Part shown: positions 48,357 through 61,834 of the stretch, piece by piece
Layout of the letters: every line of letters starts with the position of its first letter
Numbering within the stretch: position 1 is the first letter of the stretch
NCBI GenBank assembly: GCA_038380795.1
Contig: CM076266.1
Span: 38,081,425 to 38,145,424, forward strand
DNA: 64,000 nucleotides
Reading direction: 5' to 3'
Origin: Pyrocephalus nanus
Lineage: Eukaryota > Chordata > Aves > Passeriformes > Tyrannidae
Notes under the pieces: model-generated
Databases searched by the model: none
What the model saw: only the letters and a program-made list of their open reading frames with translations
What the model was told of the DNA's origin: nothing
Position numbers and translations under genes: made by a program

Positions 48357-50400
48357 AAAAAAAAATACCCACCTGGTTTATCTTGAAAGATTCTAAGCTT
48401 CTTAAGCAAGCAGTAGGGTCTGTGGTGGTAAGTAGGTAGTGTGTATTTCTAGCTTGATGACTTTAATTGTTTGTGCTTGCTTTATGTGCTGAGCATTTGT
48501 TTAACAAGTTTAATATTTAGAAATGTTAAATCTTTGTTTTAGCTGCCTTGTGGTCACATTATGGCTTTTGGTGATTACGTGTTACCGAAGCAAACACATT
48601 TGATAATGTTCTAATTCACACTGTGGAAGGCTGGGTGCCACAGTGCAGGAGGACCTGCTTTGTTCAATTTTTCTGGCGTTAATAAATCACCGGCTCTTAA
48701 TACAGGGCCAAAAAAGCAATGGAAAGGCAGTGAGCATTGTAAAGGAAAAGTCATGGGCGAATTTCTCTATGACTCATTAGTCTGAACGATTTATGTACAA
48801 ACTTAGAGTGCCGCAATGAATATTAGAGTTTGGGATAACAACAAATTAAAAAAAAAAAAGTTATAGCATTTTTAAAGTGCTTTACTGCTACTTAGCAACT
48901 CTTTCAAGAAGCAGCATAGTTTAAAGGACTGTGGCAGTGTAAAATATGGTAGCGTGACCTAATACCTCGAAAATAAATAACAGAAAGTCTCTGGCACCAT
49001 TTTCAGATACACGCTCCATATTTAACACGAGTGGGACAACCCAGTCACGACACGCTTGATCGATGATTATTGCTGTTTGTAACACGACTATTGATTAGGG
49101 ATCAAAACACCTAAGATATGATTTTGAGCCTAAAATGCCAGGGGGTTCCCGCTGCGCTGAAGGAGAGTGGAAAGAAAGGTAGACCTAAGGATAACCCCAG
49201 GAAGCAGCACCCGGGCTCTGCGATTGCAGATTGGACTTTCCATTTTCTTTTGTGTTTGGCAGTAGATTTTAACAGTCAGCGCTCTAAAATTTATGACACA
49301 GCAATAAACAGTTTAGTAGGCTATTATTGCATGATTTTATGTAGACTGGAGTTCAACAGCAAATTTAAAATTATTAGCCTAATTATGGAACTACTAAATT
49401 ACCAAAGCAAAGTCTCCGCTGGAAAAGTTATCCCAAGATAGACCTAATATTTTCAAGGCTCAGATAACACCCTTTCACAAGAACTGTGTTATTTAATTAT
49501 TAGCATTTACATTTACTGACGATTTTAAGATGCATTAGATGGATTTTGTTAGCAAGACTGAATACGGGGGTACTTGATTGATCTGACAAATTCATATATA
49601 AAAGTGATTCAGTAAGTGACATGCAAATAATCTGACTATTGTCTTCTTGGACTGTGCAGTATTGTTTATTTTAGGGGAAAAAAAGCAGCCCAGTTTCCCC
49701 CCACTCCCTCAATGGCTTTCAGTGTTTTGGGTTTTAGTTTGTGTTTGTTTGTTTGTTTGTTTTTAAATAAAAAAAAAAAAAGGCAAGCCAAAAACGAAAA
49801 TCATTTGTGCCCGATTCCGCTACAGTGAGGTCAACTGTTAGTCTCTTATTGCGCTGGTGGTGGCAGGATTGGGCCCCGAATAACCGTTTGAATAAAAGCC
49901 CAACCACAATACACCCTGAATTTAAACTGGAACACTTTCCGCGTTTTATTCAGCAGAGATGAACACCACGACTTATGTTTAATGTCTGTTCTTGATTAAA
50001 TGATCCTTAACAAAGGTTTCCCAGAGGAAAATAAAGCAGACATTCATGTAACAAGAGTTTGGAATGACAGTATTTCCAAACACTTGGAGACAGAAGGCAT
50101 AGTTGTCTAAGAGGAAAAAAATAATTAAAAAACCCAACCAAAAAAAAAAAAAAAAAAAAAACACCAAAAAACAAACCACCAACAAAAAAAACCCCAACCG
50201 CACGCTTTTATTTCTCAACTCCTTGTGCTCTTCACCCGGGTGGCAACCCACGCTACGCCAGGGAGCCCGAGCCCGCTCCATCCCTGCCCACCCCTCTCCG
50301 GGGCTTTCCCAGCGCACCCGGCAAACCATGTAATGCCAATGAAGGAGCAAAATACCTCCCCCTGCACTCCCTGGTAAGGCACTGTTTGTTACTTGTTTAC
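47935..50400. other. HOXA4 - HOXA3 spacer, likely regulatory
   Basis: No coding gene is seen. The palindrome GTCACGTGAC at 48185-48194 overlaps an AP-1 type TGACTCA (48191-48197). A run of 36 T lies at 48317-48352 and one of 22 A at 50140-50161. A block at about 49250-49640, AT-rich but not simple, contains TTGATTGAT (49574-49582) and the octamer ATGCAAAT (49621-49628). Confidence 0.45.
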
Positions 50401-50402
50401 AG

Positions 50403-50484
50403 GGAGCCCCGAAAAGAAATTGCTCTGCCGGGGCCGTGGAAGAAGCTGGGAGAGCCTCAGCCCAATCTTGCGCAGCTGGAGGAG
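50403..50484 (+). other. HOXA3: candidate non-coding HOXA3 5' exon
   Basis: An 82-base GC-balanced segment is bounded by the acceptor gtttgttacttgtttacag (ending 50402) and the donor GGAGGAG-gtaaga (50485-50490). It is on the Hox strand, 11.3 kb before the HOXA3 coding exon, in the region where mammalian HOXA3 has upstream non-coding exons. It contains no ATG. The call rests on splice signals and position only. Confidence 0.4.
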
Positions 50485-50499
50485 GTAAGAGCCGGTCAG

Positions 50500-53400
50500 C
50501 GGCCGCTGCTTTCGCGCCGGTAGCTGCTGTAAGAAAGCGATTTGCCTGGTATCTGCATGAAGAAAAAGCCTGCTGGAATGAGATTTTGTTGTTGTTGTGA
50601 TAAATATTTAACCTAGCTGGAATTTTTTTCTGGATTGGCTCTATTTATCTTCCGTGGGTGGTGAATGCGCGTGTCTGGGCAGACAAAGAAGTGTACGGGA
50701 CCTGAGTGATCGCCATCCTTATAAAGGCATTGGGAACAGGAAGGATGCAAAGTCATCTGAAGAGCGAAAGAGTTAGAAAATTTCTTTGTCCATTCTTAGC
50801 TCCTTCCCAAATCAAAGGCGCAAGGAGAGGGAGAGAGGGTTCAAGCCGTTTCGGTGTTGAATGGCTGCTTATCGGGGCTTGTCTGTTCGCCTCCTCCTCA
50901 AGGAGTTCCGCAGCCAGTTCTGCAAACGTGGAGTGCATATGGGGATGTTAGAAAATCTGATTTTTGCCTGCGTGCATGCACCAGAATGGTTCGCGAGTAA
51001 AGTTCGGATATTTATCTGTCCTGGCCTGCTTTGCACTGAACGGAGGTCGGTGTCTGGTGGTTCGGAGTTGTTGGAGTCCTTTATGTGCTTGGTCCTTTGG
51101 CAGGAGAAATGAAATGCTTTCCATAGTGACAATTTTCTCATGCCGGCCGCCGAGAGGGGAGGATTACACAGAATTAGCTCAAAATCCTGCTAGATTTACC
51201 TGCTTATTTCTGGACGTTGATGTACAATTAGTGTACTTTACTACCTTTTAAAAGCGGCCATAAATTACAGAACTACAAGGGCTCTTTGTGTTGGCTTAAT
51301 GGGCTGCTTAAATCTTAACTACAAAAAGGCTCTGCAAATGTCTATTCACGCTTGTGTTCGGAAATTGAAAGCGAAAATACGGTACGAAGAAACCTTCCTC
51401 CGGTGGCATGTACCCACAGCATTGCATGCAGAGATATTTGGGATTCCTCGACGAATCCAACACTGGCAGACTCTGACTCGGGTGACTCTGAGCAGAACTT
51501 CTCACACAAGGGCACAGTCGATAGCTCTACTCTTTTTTTCTACTTGGAAATGATCAAAGACCAAGTTTATCTCTGTCAGACTCACGGATGTAGGTAAACA
51601 TCTCTGCATCGCAGCAGATTTCAAATCTTTCTAGGGAGTGAGGAAATAAGTACTTGTATCATACGGTGATTCCCATTTCGTCTCCACATGGGAGTGATAG
51701 GCACACCTCTTAACAACTACCATAAGAGTAAACTTGAAACACAGTAAAAATCCTAAATCTAATTATTTTGAAGATAACTTTAAATAGCGTTAATGCCAGG
51801 AGTGGCTATTGATGCCAGAGTGGCCACAAAGGGTCTCTCTTAATGAAGGCACGTTATGAACTCAGATCTGTTTGTTGTTACTGAGGCTGGAATTTCAGCT
51901 CAGCTCGAAGCCATGTGTATAAAGCACAGAAAAATCAGTAGCAGACCTACTGATAAACTCCACATTTTTCTCCTAGAAACAGTGTGTCGGGTCTCCAAAT
52001 CATCGAGGTAATAAAACACCATGTTGAATGTCCAGGAACAGGAACAAAGCAATAAATAGGGTGGTGAGGGAAACCTAGCGCCTGTGACTCCCGAAATAAT
52101 TTGAATTTGTATCAGAAACTTCGTAATCATGCTACTAGAGCAAAGAAAACTTTCTCCAAATTCGGCGGAAGGGAATAATTTTCAGCTGTGATCCAGGATA
52201 GCACGAAGTTAGGCAGATTCCCCCTTCTGCCCTCCCAAAGCACACCCTGTGGAAGGTATTCACAAGTCAAGAAGTTACTTTTCTTAAGAATTAATTAGTT
52301 TCCCCACTATATACACGAAGTTAATTGTTAAACAGTAGTTTTAGGATTAACTTGACCATTAATACTAATAAAGATGTTCATAGAAACAGGGTTTTGAAGC
52401 CAATAGCCACAGCTAGCGTTAAGGCATTTAAGCTGACTTATGATGGTGATTTATTGCTTTTGTAGTTTCTATTTGCTCAGGACTGTAACTTCTAAAGCCA
52501 TCTTTCTGCTTTTGACGCAAAGCAGTCGATAACTTTTTACAACAGCCCCAAGAAAGACTTGCTTTACTTTCTTCAACATCTGCCTCCAGTAATTTCAGTT
52601 TTATTGTTGCAAAATAACTTCTCTCTGTGTTTCTTCTATGGGATGTAAATGCATCCTATTTATAAGAGCCATGAATCCATCTCGAGCAAATATCGGCCTT
52701 GGTTTATGTTAAGTATGAGAGTTGTGGAGTTTACCATGTGTTCTGATAGTTACAGACTCGGGCATGTCGAGTGTACCTAATGCTCTCTCTTTTTCAAAGG
52801 TCTATAGTTTTTATTCCAGTTCTTAGTGAGGGATAATACATGTATACTCTGATACTAGCTTAATCACTTCCATGTGAAACATTGAATTTTTTTCTCCTAT
52901 TGTAATTTCATGCTGATTTTGCTGCAGTGGCCACTACCATATACTGTTACGAATGGGTTTACATTCTGGTGGCCCACTTTTAAGATCCAGGCAAGAGTAT
53001 TTAAGGCTTGGCCACAATACTAAAAATCATATTTAAAAAGAAAACTCCTTCCATTCTGTTCAATGAAGTACAGGTGAAACAGTTAGAGGGGATATGTAGT
53101 TAGCTTCTTTGAACTCATGGAAGATGGTGGAAAGATTTAGGTTAGGGTATAGACATCATGATGCACAATGCTGGAGCCACAAAACTGGACCAGGAGCACG
53201 TTAAAAGACTGAACTATCTGATTTGCTTTGACTCCTTCTAGAAAAGTTATGTGAGTGGAGGGTTCTTTTGTTTGTTTAGCTTATTGTGTCAATAGAACAA
53301 GTTAAACAATCTAACAGGGAAGATGTGATGTGTTCACACACAGGCGAAGCTGCCTGGCTCAGGGGCTGCATACAACTTTGCTCTTTTCTCTTTTTTTTTT

Positions 53401-56400
53401 TTTTCTTATTTTTTTCCCCTTAGGCAAAGAGCTCCCCCTCCCCAATTTTTTTTTCATCGTTAGCAACCTATAATTTCGTGCATCACTCAAACTAGCTGTA
53501 TAGGAAATGCGTAAGCACAGGTTTAACAGCAAGGTCCCAAAAGATTTTGCAAAATTTAGAGGCACGCCAGTGAAGGAAGGTGTATTCTTCATAGGGTGTT
53601 ACGAGGACAAAAATCAACTAGCTTCTTAGAAGAGACACTCTTTTGCCTTTGTCAGGTAATTAAAGGTCTTTTTAGTTTCTACAGAAGCCCTGATGTAGCG
53701 AGTGGGAGTTGAGCAAGCCCTGTACAATGGCAGGGTAGAGGCAGCTGGGGGTGGGGGGAAGGCTGGTAATCGTCCCGTTTAGAAGGGGGCTGGAAATAAT
53801 TGCATTAAGATTTGGTCTTTCTTCGGGGGTTGAGGAGGACATGAGACGTGGAGCAGGGTGGCAGGCCTGAGGAACAAATGCCGGTTAATTAGGCTAAGTA
53901 TCAAAGTGCAGCGTAATCCCATATTGTAAGAATTCCTTCCAGTGGGCTTTGTGTAAAGAAATATTGGTGTGGGAGGAAAGAGAATCAAACCAATCTCCCC
54001 CCCTCCCCCAGTCATCTGCATCTCTTAGATTTTTTTTTTCCCTCCCTTAAAACTCTTCTTTAACATATTGGGTTAAGGCTTTAAAAAGCGAAGGCTTGAG
54101 CTAAGAAAGCCAGTTCCTTCAATGATTCCCTATTTCAAATAAAAGGATTTAAGTTGACGTATGACCACGTGAGCACATAATACAGCGCATTATTGTGGCA
54201 TTTGGAGTGGAGACCCGGTCTGGCTCCGTCTGTGATTACGCTTTTCCAGTTTCTGTTCAGAGCAAGCACTGCTTTCTATTATTCTTTTTTTCTCCTGCCC
54301 CCATCACCGTCCCCGCAAGAGCTGGCCATTTCGCTGACAGCTTTCGTTCCTTATGGAAAGGTTATTGTCGAGCCGAGAGGACGAAATGCTTCGTTAGAAA
54401 GGATGGATTTTATTTTAAGGTATTTCCGTTGATTGTTCATTTATGTGGTGAGTTATTGCTGTTCGAGGCAAAGGTCAGTAGCAGAGGCTGGAGTGAGTGC
54501 GTGTGTGTGCGTGCGGGTGTGTGTGCACCCGGACCCAGGCTGCTTCCCCCTTTGTTTCAATTTGCTGCGGTAAATATTCAACTCTACCCTTGAAGCGAGC
54601 AGAGCAGAGAGAGTTTGCTTCTTTATTTATTTTTCTCCATAGAGATCCCACACTACTGTTGATGGCCAGCTGCCTCTGCTCCAGCCCCTCGATTGCCATC
54701 TTATCATTATTTATGACCGGCTAGAGATCTGAAGCCTCCTTTATTGTCGTGTTTGAATATTTTCCCCTTAATTTTATTCTATTTTTGTTATTTGCGTGTT
54801 TTTGTGTTTATTTATTTATGTATTTGAGCAAGTCGGAGAAAACTAAGCCGGGGGAGGGTGTTGTGTGATGCTTCTCGGTCGGGGTCGTGCTCGAGTGTGC
54901 GGCGGCGGTTGTTGTTTTATGGGTGTTTGTTCGGCCGCTGCCGCTCCGTAAATCGATGACTGTGCGATCGTGCTGCCATTTTATTTATGATGCTTTAGTG
55001 GTACTTTGTTTACTGTGCGCGGAGCGCTGCATGTGCGCTCAGCAATATGGCAAAGCTTCTCCTTCCCAAATGAGCCAAGGGGCTCCTCTTTATTTCTCCG
55101 CTGTGAGAAGGAACAAGCCAGCCACGGCTTTTAACAATAAATCAACCTTGGAAATATGCGGGTTTATTCTATCTCTCTGAAGGGGGATCTGGAAAGAGAG
55201 AATTAAAAGGAAAGGAGTGGAAACTACCTTCTAGGAGGACCTAAATTCATATCCATTCCGTCGTTTGCATAAATGTAGATATATCTGTATATAAAAATAT
55301 GTGAGTATTTGCATATACTTATAAATTTGAATGTGTAAATATATATATATGGAGAATGCCCTTTAAATAAAAAAAAAAAAAAAGAAAAAAGAAAAAAAAG
55401 AGATTATTTGGCTATCCAAGGAGGACAAAATGCTATATGAAACTATATTTCCTCAGTGTGCCCCGGCTTTGGGAAAGGTTGGAGCACTGGGGCTGGCTTT
55501 CCTCCAGTTTGCTCCACATCTCTCGCCTATTCCCGTTTTACTATTTTGTGTCCAGTTCCTCGCTGGTTTTAATTGCTCTTCTTTTAAGCGGTCAGAAAGG
55601 AAAGGAAAGAAGAAAAGAAAACGATGATAAAATATCTGCTGAAAACAATAACAAAAATGGTTATTTCCACTCGGAGCTACTCGCGGCCGTCCTGCAGAGA
55701 CCTGCAGGGTGATGTCTGGGATGGTCTCACGTTTTCCTGTTCTTTAAGGCTGCTCTCAAAGCAGAACTGACCCAAATAAGTTATATTTCCCTTTCTCGCC
55801 ATACGGAAGCACGTTGTCCTTTCTTAGACCCGATGTCTCTCTCTCTTCAGTGAGGGGAGAAGAGCTGTTTCACTCCCAGCTGTGTCTAAAAGCCAAGGCT
55901 GGCTTTGCCGTATTTTGAAATGGGCCAAAACGCGCCTCAAAAATAAAGTGCAAGCTTTAATTGCAGCTAAATTACTTGGCAGCGTTTCCTCTGATTTATG
56001 GCCCAGTTCGGATGCATATTGACCCAGTTAAAACAGTCATAAATAATACAGTCCTTCTCTAGAGCAAAAGAAAGCAAGAAGAGTTCTGGAGGAGAGGGGG
56101 ATGTCGGCGAGTTGTGTAAATAACTTCAGTCTGTTGAGCAAATAGCGAAGGGTGCCTTGCTTATCTAGTGTTAGAAAATATAAATAACAATTTAGATTGA
56201 CCATGGCTTGCTTCGATTGTCCGGTCCTTCTCTAATTCAGCTGATATCCCCTCCTAACTCTCTAAAGACTTGGACAGGCAGCAGTTCCAGAAATGTCCCC
56301 CTTCTCCAGCAACTCCCTACCTTGCTATTTCATCTCTAAGAGATCCCCCCCAAACCAGCTTTGAACTGTGGTGCTACCTGTTTCTATTTCGGGGCATCCA

Positions 56401-57650
56401 AGGACAAGGCATTATTTTATTCGGAAAATAGTAACTCCGGGCAGAGGAGGGGGGAGACAGGAGGGAGTCCCGCAGAGTGAGTCTCTTCGGGGAGAAAAGT
56501 CAGTTCATTTCTGACCCAGGAATCAGCCCCAAACGCTGCCCTGTCCCTCCCCGAGCTGAGCCCTATCTCTCTCCGAGGAATGAAGCGAAAGAAAATATTC
56601 GGCCTCTGGGAGGGAAAGACAGATAAAAGCAGCGGGGATTTGTGTGTTGGGACACTTATTCCTGCATCATCGGAGACATAAAAAGAAAATAATCATCTTC
56701 TCATGTTTAAAATTACCTCTTTGGGGAGAGAGGGGGCGTGGGGAAACAGGACTAATAGGAGAATCCTCTCAAAATACTCTTTGCAGGCAGCAAGACGAAT
56801 AGAGGAAACACTACAATATTCTTATGAACCCTTTCGGTTCTCACGATTAAAGTCCTTGCAAATCCTTTCATTTTAAAAATACCTTCCCGCCATTCCCCTT
56901 CTCCTCTGTTAAATACAGACATGTAGTCAGAATATCCCGCTGGAGATGGCTCCCAAGTTGAAATGCACTCCTAGGAAAAGCTCTCGCAGCTTTCGGCGGG
57001 GCTCCCCAAACCGACAGGCTCCCCGGTGTCCGCAGGTTTCGGCAGTCCCCATCTTCTGTCCCTGTCCAAATCCTCCTAGCCAGTCCGAGGGGCTCCGTCG
57101 GGGCGCAGCGCTGCCTCTCGCTATTTGGCCGGGCAAGTGGGAGAATGGCAGATCAGCAGTTTCAGAAGAAAGTGTGGGGTTGATTATTGACTAAAAAGAC
57201 TTTTTTTTTCTTCCGATGTAACATGCACGGGATTGTTTGAAGCAAAACGCATACGCGGGATTTTTGCCTCTCCTCTCCTCCTACGCTGGCCGCTTCCCCT
57301 TTCATGTGGTGCCTTCTCACTTATGCCATAAGGAGCAAGTGTTTTCTGTTTTAGTGCTCTGTTTACAGCTTTGGTGCACGAAGTCATAAATCTTGCATAG
57401 CCATAAATGACAAAAACCATTGGTATGCGTAAGAGGCCACCCCAGCCTTATAGTGCTTTTTATTTCTCTCTTCCCCCTCGCTTTGTTTGTGTTTAAAGAT
57501 GACGCCGGGCTCCCTCGTGCTTTAAACGGACTGGTTACATTTGTAATGCCTTAATTAAAGAAGTAATGTCAAATTTACACCTAGGTTTTATTTGGAGGTT
57601 CCACTTAATGCAGAACGCAGAGCCCCGTCTGCCAGACCGGCAGGATCTGA
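50500..57650. other. HOXA4 - HOXA3 spacer, long central part
   Basis: About 7 kb contain no gene I can support. Open frames are short and show no domain. A block at about 54160-55180 is mixed in composition with a CACGTG box (54166-54171), a MEIS-type CTGACAG near 54333 and TTTATTTATGATGC near 54980; it reads like constrained regulatory sequence. An A-rich tract lies at 55370-55400. Confidence 0.4.
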
Positions 57651-57689
57651 AACTTTAAGTTCTCGTTTGCACGGTCGCTGCTGTGTTTC

Positions 57690-58420
57690 TGTTGCAGGAA
57701 ACTGGGGGGGACACCACCACCCCCAAACCCCGTGGCGCTGAAGAAAGAGGCGAGGGCCTTCCCTACCTCTGCCGCGGCAAGAAGGCGAAGGAGAGCTGTG
57801 AGGCTCCGAGCCCGCGTCCACGCGGGGCTGACGCCCACACGTCCCCACGGGGGGCTGCGGACACCCCGACCCGTCTGTGCAGCACATGTGTGTGTGTGAG
57901 CGCCTCTGTGCCCGTCCCGGGCGCTGGGGATATTGGGGGGGGCGTGGGGGGTAGGGGGGTGTCTGTATGTACATCTGTGTGTGTGTGTGCGCTCACGCAT
58001 GCATGAGTTAATAATTAGTAACTCTAATGATTTCCAGCGTGGCTCTGAAAGCATCGCCCAGAGCGGGGATCCTGGTGGGCTTCGGTTGGCTCTCTGGACC
58101 CAGCCCCGGCTCTCCGGGCTTTGCTCACCTCCCCAGGAGTCAGCCGGGGCTGTGCGGGGCTCCTGGCCGTGAGAAGCGGCAGAGGGGCTATTCTGCAGCC
58201 GCCCCCCAAGCCCACCGGTAAGAGGGACAAACTCAAGGCCCCCCAGCAGCACCCGGAGGCTGGTGAGAGCGACCCTTTGTGAGCGCCGTTTGTCTTCATT
58301 AGCATAATTTTCCTGGACTTTGGTGACGCCCGGGTGCGGGGGGGGCCACACTCCTTCACTGCCGCGCTCCTCCGCTCCCTCCCCAGCCCCCCACCCTGCC
58401 CCAGGCTTCCCCAGGCGGCC
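57690..58420. promoter_or_regulatory. HOXA3: GC-rich island 3.5-4 kb upstream of HOXA3
   Basis: The GC-rich block begins at an acceptor-like tttctgttgcag (ending 57697) and contains a donor CCG-gtaaga at 58218-58223, so a non-coding exon of about 520 bases is conceivable. TG and G runs lie at 57885-57990. Open frames on both strands are artefacts of composition. Confidence 0.35.
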
Positions 58421-58423
58421 ACC

Positions 58424-58553
58424 TTTCTTTCTTCCTTCCTTTCTTTTTTTTTAACTTTTTTTTTCTTTTTTTTTTTTTTTCCCTTTTTCTTTTTTCCCTC
58501 CACTCCCCCCCTCCCCTCCGTTTCTCCTTCCCTGTCTCTCTTTCCTTTCCCAG
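58424..58553 (+). repeat. 130-base pyrimidine-rich tract ending in cag
   Basis: The tract is almost pure C/T, interrupted by only a few purines, and ends tttcctttcccag. It would serve as a very strong acceptor pyrimidine tract, or may be a simple low-complexity expansion. No partner donor is certain; a gtaagc occurs at 58903. Confidence 0.55.
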
Positions 58554-58559
58554 AGCAGC

Positions 58560-58823
58560 CCTGGGAAACATCCCCGTCCTCCGTGCCCCGTGCAGGGGGA
58601 GCCCAGTATGCCGGGGACCGGCTCGGAGTAGGGTGGGCAGCCTCCAGCGCCAGGGGAACGGGAAAAGCGGGTGTCCGGAGCAACCGTCCCCATCCGTGCG
58701 GGGCAGGGCTCGTCCCTCCCGGCTGGGGGTTGCCGGGTGCGGAATAATTGAGCCGGTGCCCACCCCGCGGCCACAGGGATTAGGCTGAGGCAGACAGCCT
58801 CTACTCCCTGGGTTGTGTCGCCT

Positions 58824-58857
<34 letters not shown>

Positions 58858-61700
58858 AGAGAGAGAGCATGCTGGCTTCCGCCTCAGTCGTCAGAAGTTA
58901 AGGTAAGCAGGCCACAAATACGCTGCTATCAGTCGTGAATGGCGGAGTTTATGTCCCAGTGATTTATGACCGTAGACTTAAATGTCGGTTCAAGAAGAGT
59001 TCACAAGCTGGGGCTTCCTTCCAGGCAGTGACTGATACCCTTACACTTCGTGTTCAGGCAGCTCTCTCTGCTCTTTTCCCCCCACCCCCCCACCTTCTCT
59101 CAACTTCATCTTTATCTTTCAGGAAATCTTTCAGGGGGGCTGCGAGGTTTTTCGTCCTAGAGTCAGAGTTCGGGGCTCGGCTGAGAGTTACGGGGCAAAG
59201 ATCTGGTGTGCTTGGGAGGAGGGGGAAACGGAGGGAAGAAGAGGATAGGAGAGAGCTGAAGTGGGGAGTGGGGGAAACCAAGCGAATTGCCTTCCCCAAG
59301 CAACTTTCATCTGCTGTCTCTGGGCCGTTTGGATGGGAGGAGAAAAGCTGGTAAATGGCAGAGCTGTGTATTGCACAAATGGAGATGAAGCCGATAAAAC
59401 GGGCACTGGAAAAACCGGGGCCCGTCTGCATTTGTGAGACCTGGCTTTTTGTATTCGAGGGGGAGAGGAGAACTCTTCCCCTCCCAGGCACTGGCTGGGG
59501 TGGTAAATCCACTCTCACCCTTGCTCCCCTCTCCCGTTAGCACGCTACTATTATCGTGATCGTTGTTTCTCTTAATCCCGCTATTCCCCCTTTCTCCAGG
59601 AATGACCAGGCGCTCCTTAGGTTACCCCCGCTTCTCCATAACTTTGCAGGAAGTGATTAACTTGGCGAAGCCAAACATGGGATCTGATTTTTTTTTTATT
59701 TTTTTTTTTCCTTGCTGGCAGGCGGCCGAAGCTTCAGTAATATTTTTACTTCCGAGTAAAGTTGTCTATTGTCTGCGGGCCAGCGCTTCGCGCTGCCCGT
59801 CCTGCCTGCGCCTCAAAACTTCCCAGCGGCCGAGGGAAGGCGAAATATTTGATGTCGCGATCATGAAAGGCGGGTGCTTTTGTAAAATCACCGCTGGCTG
59901 ATTGTTTCCTCCTTCTCCTCTGGTAGTGGTGTCTATTTTCTCTCTTTCAAAGGAATTGAGAAAAATCACACCAGGCCTAGATAGCATCGGGAAGGAGAGG
60001 CGAGGAACTAAAATTGTGTGTGCGCCTCAGATCTCCATCGGCTTATTAGCTTAATAGCATCCAAAGAGCTTGATTAGTGCAATAACAGGATAGCCGCCCT
60101 GCTGTAGGTGTGTTACCTTTATTTTGTTACGATCTAACAAAAGGAATACTGTTTTCTAAGAACTTGTATAACTTGAAAGGCGTAGAATGAGCTCGTTTGG
60201 TGCATGTGTTGTGTAAGGCTTTTCGCCCCTAAGCATTTGTCCTAGTTAGATGTTTTTTTGGGGGGGGAAATATCCAGCTGCTTAAGTACAGGGAAAGTGG
60301 CAAAAGAAAAGAGAGGCTCTTCTGATCTAAAAAGACATGGTTATTTGCCAGCAAGAGGATAGGGGACGGTGAGGAACACACTTCAGTTTCTGAGAACAAT
60401 GTGAGTGCTCGTGGAAACAGCTCCTAGATCGGAGGTTGCGCACAGGTCTTCTCCCATTAATACGAGTGATTCTTTAATTGTTTATTTTCAAGCAGGTGAC
60501 CAGTAGACTTTAATCTAGGGAGGGAAGTGGGGTTGTGTGGAGGGGGGGAAATCCCAGAAAGAAAGGAGGACGGGTGACCAAAAAAAAGAAAAAAAAAAAG
60601 GGAGAGGGCGGGGGGAAGGGATTAGCCCGGGCAGGAGAAGCATTCTCTGGGTTTGTGTCCACCCTCTCCCCAGCCAAGTGACCCTCATACATCAAATTAC
60701 ATAGCAGTTTCCAAGACAGAACCTATTATCGCAAAGTTGGAAGGAAAGTTCAAGCCGTGGTCATGGAGATGAACGCTGGTTTTTCAGGTTCCTGGTGTTT
60801 TTTTTCCCCCAATCCATCATGTTTTAACAGGTAGGATCTGGCTGATTCCACGAAAAGTTAGTGTCTTGAAAATAACTGCTGAAAAAAAAAAAAAAAAAAA
60901 GCCAAAAAACAACCACGGGCAAAGCTCCCAGCTTGCCCCTGCTGGCCTCGCAGAAGGGATTTTGAGCTGCGGAGGGTGCAGTTGAGGCTCCAGACCCCAG
61001 AGGAGGACTCGAGCACTCCGGGGCTGAGAGGGAGCCGCTGCGGGCGTCGGTCGGGGCTCGTCTGCATAGAAACTGCTACTGCCGGGGTGATTGACCTGGC
61101 CATCTCAGGTTAGGGTGCGGGCATGGAGGGGAGAAGGTGCTTTGTTTATTTTCCTATCGAGCATTTCATAGACAAGCCAAAATCCATCACTTGGAATAGG
61201 GGTGTTTACATATCCCTGCCCAGGAAACCTTTCCACCCCGCTCCTGCCCCCTGCCACACTTAGACAGGAACAATCTCATGTATTTCTTTGAAGTTGTATA
61301 GAGAGCCGTAACCAGGAGAGAAAGGCTAAAAATAAAACGGCATTGGTTGCAGGAGGGAGTGTGATCTTAGAGTTGGAATGAAGTGAGAGCTCATCCCCTT
61401 CCCATTACAGATTCCTCGACCACCCTTATCTCAGCGACCAGTATTAAAACAGCCTCTTGGTGATAAACGATCAACCCCCTTGCTCTATTTCTTAAGAATA
61501 TAGAAATAAATAAATAAAAAACCCTAGAAAGCCTATATCCCTGTGCAGCAAAGCACATATTTGTAGCTGCCAGTAAATGCTCTGCGCCTGAGGCCAAGTC
61601 ATGCTGCTAAATATTGCTGACCACTTTTTCTTTTATGGCTTTCATGTCACTTAGCTATTGAAAGTAAGATGGATTTGTACCATTTCTTCACCCTGCTCTG
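58560..61700. other. spacer immediately upstream of HOXA3
   Basis: No gene is recognised in about 3.1 kb. A run of 30 A at 58825-58854 is followed by a GA repeat and a second run of 19 A lies at 60882-60900. AT-rich blocks at 60010-60200 may be regulatory. Confidence 0.45.
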
Positions 61701-61834
61701 CTCTCCCCACACCCCAGGTCTGCCTGGAGAGGCCATTGGAGGAAGAGCGCCACGTGACAGAGGGGTGCCAATGTTATTCTCCAAGGGTGTCAAGACCCTG
61801 TCAGTTTGCGAAATAAATATTGGGAAACAACGAA
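61701..61834 (+). promoter_or_regulatory. HOXA3: HOXA3 5'UTR / proximal region
   Basis: A pyrimidine-rich tract ending ccacaccccag (61717) is a good acceptor, so the coding exon probably starts at 61718 and is joined to non-coding exons upstream. CACGTGAC lies at 61751-61758, 84 bases before the ATG. If the acceptor is used, this box is in transcribed leader, not in promoter. Confidence 0.45.

Noticed and set aside
51900..52130. 76-codon minus-strand frame with a hydrophobic end
   Set aside because: No splice signals or conserved motif; the composition matches the AT-rich flanks, unlike the block at 45600-46160.
57605..58351. 248-codon minus-strand frame upstream of HOXA3
   Set aside because: GC-rich, with TG-repeat-derived His/Thr runs and no domain.
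61820..61834. Five-residue N-terminal extension of HOXA3
   Set aside because: It would need a TTG start; the ATG at 61835 begins the universal HOXA3 sequence [10 protein letters not shown].
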